DNA from: JBCDIQ01 sp039024295
Lineage (GTDB): Bacteria; Bacteroidota; Bacteroidia; J057
Direction: 5' to 3'
Length of the DNA: 16,706 nt
NCBI GenBank assembly: GCA_039024295.1
Contig: JBCDIQ010000090.1
Location: 1-16,706, forward strand
Shown: in pieces, positions 15,249 through 16,706 of the stretch
Numbering within the stretch: position 1 is the stretch's first letter
Layout: the number at the start of each line of letters is the position of its first letter
The notes under the pieces: generated by a model
Seen by the model: only the letters and a program-made list of their open reading frames with translations
Database searches by the model: none
What the model was told of the DNA's origin: nothing
Made by a program: the position numbers and the translations under genes

Positions 15249-15984
15249 CACCTATCACCTCCTCTTAGCTATTAGCTTCCCCAAAAACATATTGACCTTC
15301 CTTTTTCTGGTGCTTTCTGTTCTGATGACAAAAGGCCAAGAAGTTCCTGCGGTCATGCTGGACAGTACCCAGTTAGAAGTTAGGGGATATGACAGCACCG
15401 CACGAGATGTTTTTATGCGGGATAAGGATTTCTTTTATGAAAGGCAGGAACGAGCGCCCCTGTTGAGCTGGTGGGAGCGCGTTTGGCGATCCATCCAAGA
15501 GGCATTGTTTACCCGAACCCTTGGAAACCTTACTTTCTGGAAGGTAGTGATGTGGGTATTGGTAATCGTGGCCTTGGGGTTGATTTTATTCGGTATTCTG
15601 AGGCTAAAGCCAGACTGGATCATGGGGAGAAAGAGCCAGAAATTAGGAGAAGTCAACCTTCAAAGTCCAGAAGACATTACACAGATGGATTTTCGGGCCC
15701 TGCTATCGGTATGCTTACGGGATCAGGACTACAGACGTGCGACTCGGGTGTTATACCTCGAAGTGTTGAAAGAACTTACCGAACAGGGACATATTGACTG
15801 GAAAAAATACAAAACCAACCACGATTACTTAACGGAACTTCGTGCTAAGCACCTGTACGAGGAATTCTCCGATCTCACCCGACAGTATGAATGGGCTTGG
15901 TACGGAGATGTTCCCATAGATAAGGATGGATTTGCCCATATGGAGCGGTTATTTAAATCATTCAGGTCAAAAATGCGCTTGTGA
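15196..15984 (+). CDS. DUF4129 domain protein with signal peptide and one membrane helix
   Basis: 262 residues from the ATG at 15196, which has an AAGGAAG stretch just before it. Residues about 33-48 look like a Sec signal (LTFLFLVLSVLMTKGQE), so the region before the helix is probably periplasmic. A membrane helix spans about 115-135, and the DUF4129 domain fills about 160-262 on the cytoplasmic side. Hallmarks are the DYRRATRVLYLEVLKEL helix (178-193), KTNHDYLTEL (206-215) and YEWAWYG (231-237). An in-frame TTG at 15292 would start exactly at the signal peptide and remove the 53-bp overlap with the gene before, so the start is uncertain. The stop overlaps the next start by 4 bp (GTGA). DUF4129 is usually found with MoxR, DUF58 and transglutaminase-like genes; its function is unknown. 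Confidence 0.87.
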   Translation: MTQKETVTSSTKSAQIPNTYHLLLAISFPKNILTFLFLVLSVLMTKGQEVPAVMLDSTQLEVRGYDSTARDVFMRDKDFFYERQERAPLLSWWERVWRSIQEALFTRTLGNLTFWKVVMWVLVIVALGLILFGILRLKPDWIMGRKSQKLGEVNLQSPEDITQMDFRALLSVCLRDQDYRRATRVLYLEVLKELTEQGHIDWKKYKTNHDYLTELRAKHLYEEFSDLTRQYEWAWYGDVPIDKDGFAHMERLFKSFRSKMRL

Positions 15985-16706
15985 AAGATCGTCGCACATA
16001 TTATTACATCATGCTGGTGGCATTATTTGCCATCTATGTAGGGGTGCAATCGCTTTATCCTGAGCCGATCCAGTGGAAGGAGAATTATTCCCGTTACAGC
16101 AAACAACCTTTTGGCGGATATATCACCTACGAGTTACTTCCGGCTCTTTTTCCCGATGAAGAAATCCAGGAAACCCAGTCTTCCATGTTTGACCTTTTCT
16201 ACGGGGAAGAAATAACTGATTTTGACGCCCTTGTGGTCATCAATGATGCGTTTGAGCCAGATGATTATGAAATAGAGGCGATGAATGAATTTGTCAATGA
16301 GGGAAATTACCTGTTCATAGCGGCACGAAAATTTTCGCAAGACCTGGAAGAGTCCCTGGAATTTCGTGCAAAGACTTTCCGATGGAACTTTGCAATAGAT
16401 TCCGGGGCTGCCCAACTGGTAAATCCAGCACTTTCTGCGACTGAATTTGAATGGGGAGATGGGCCTGAACTCCGCGATTACATCAGTGAGTTTGATTCTT
16501 CTTACTCTACTGTTTTGGGCTATAACCCTGACAATCGGGTAAACTTCCTCAAGATTCCTTATGGAGATGGGGCTTATTTTATTTGTACCACGCCCCTGAT
16601 GTTCACCAACTACCACCTAACCGACTCTTCAAACTACCAGTTCAGCCAATGGGCATTATCCTATCTGCCTTCGGATGCACGGGTTGCCTGGGATGAATAC
16701 TATAAA
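15981..16706 (+). CDS. DUF4350 domain protein, C-terminus cut by window edge
   Basis: I translated 242 codons from a GTG at 15981, open to the end of the window. The GTG overlaps the DUF4129 stop by 4 bp, so coupled translation is likely. Residues about 8-26 (YYYIMLVALFAIYVGVQSLY) are a membrane helix or uncleaved signal. Residues about 48-65 (PFGGYITYELLPALFPDE) are the typical start of DUF4350, where a stand-alone Rossmann-like domain follows. The segment LVVINDAFEPDDYEIEAMNEF with a following GGN-like turn (EGNYLFIA) fits the GATase1-like core of this family. No catalytic Cys is obvious in the visible part. An in-frame ATG at codon 11 is a less likely start because it would cut into the helix. 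Function unknown; expected to act with DUF4129 and, beyond the window, MoxR. Confidence 0.85.
   Translation, partial: MKDRRTYYYIMLVALFAIYVGVQSLYPEPIQWKENYSRYSKQPFGGYITYELLPALFPDEEIQETQSSMFDLFYGEEITDFDALVVINDAFEPDDYEIEAMNEFVNEGNYLFIAARKFSQDLEESLEFRAKTFRWNFAIDSGAAQLVNPALSATEFEWGDGPELRDYISEFDSSYSTVLGYNPDNRVNFLKIPYGDGAYFICTTPLMFTNYHLTDSSNYQFSQWALSYLPSDARVAWDEYYK

Noticed and set aside
16134..16616. A 160-codon open frame on the minus strand
   Set aside because: Antisense to the DUF4350 gene, which is in frame and translationally coupled to the DUF4129 gene.

Overview
The window looks like a chromosomal segment of a member of the Bacteroidota, probably from the Cytophagia/Saprospiria part of the phylum (inferred from gene order and protein character, not from a marker gene). 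Support comes from the purN-purH-mreBCD-mrdA gene string, the RDD / SpoIIM-like / DUF4129 / DUF4350 membrane cluster, a DUF2652 protein, the general lack of Shine-Dalgarno sequences, and upstream boxes resembling the Bacteroidota -33/-7 promoter (TTTG ... TAnnTTTG). I see no rRNA, tRNA, CRISPR array, insertion sequence or phage gene.

Layout. Positions 1-6422 are one leftward run: purN, purH, mreB, mreC, mreD and a PBP2 (mrdA) cut by the left edge. The first two genes make the last one-carbon-dependent steps of IMP synthesis; the other four form the core of the rod-type cell-wall elongation machine. Next is a rightward gamma-glutamylcyclotransferase-like gene (6639-7052). It converges with a leftward DUF2652-SRPBCC fusion (7061-8158), whose N-terminal half resembles a class III nucleotide cyclase domain. 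The 289-bp gap 8159-8447 holds a long imperfect palindrome (8210-8388) and the terminator of a leftward PrpE-type acyl-CoA synthetase (8448-10352). That gene is divergent from folD (10486-11361), and the 133-bp gap between them is packed with short palindromes. A shared hairpin terminator (11381-11417) separates folD from a convergent, leftward, secreted protein with YD-like repeats (11438-12334).

From 12539 to the right edge is a membrane-protein cluster. An RDD protein (leftward) is divergent from a rightward operon of a SpoIIM-family protein, a multi-pass membrane protein, a DUF4129 protein and a DUF4350 protein cut by the window end. Reading frames in the operon overlap or nearly touch. 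In Bacteroidota such clusters usually continue into MoxR ATPase and DUF58 genes, which would lie beyond the right edge.

How they work together. purN and folD are both folate one-carbon genes: FolD makes 10-formyl-THF, which PurN and PurH consume, although the two loci are about 4 kb apart. The MreBCD/PBP2 block directs elongation of peptidoglycan. The right-hand cluster probably forms a cell-envelope complex of unknown function. Most of the window is ordinary housekeeping sequence. The items most worth a second look are the long palindrome, the palindrome array between prpE and folD, and the cyclase-like DUF2652 fusion.
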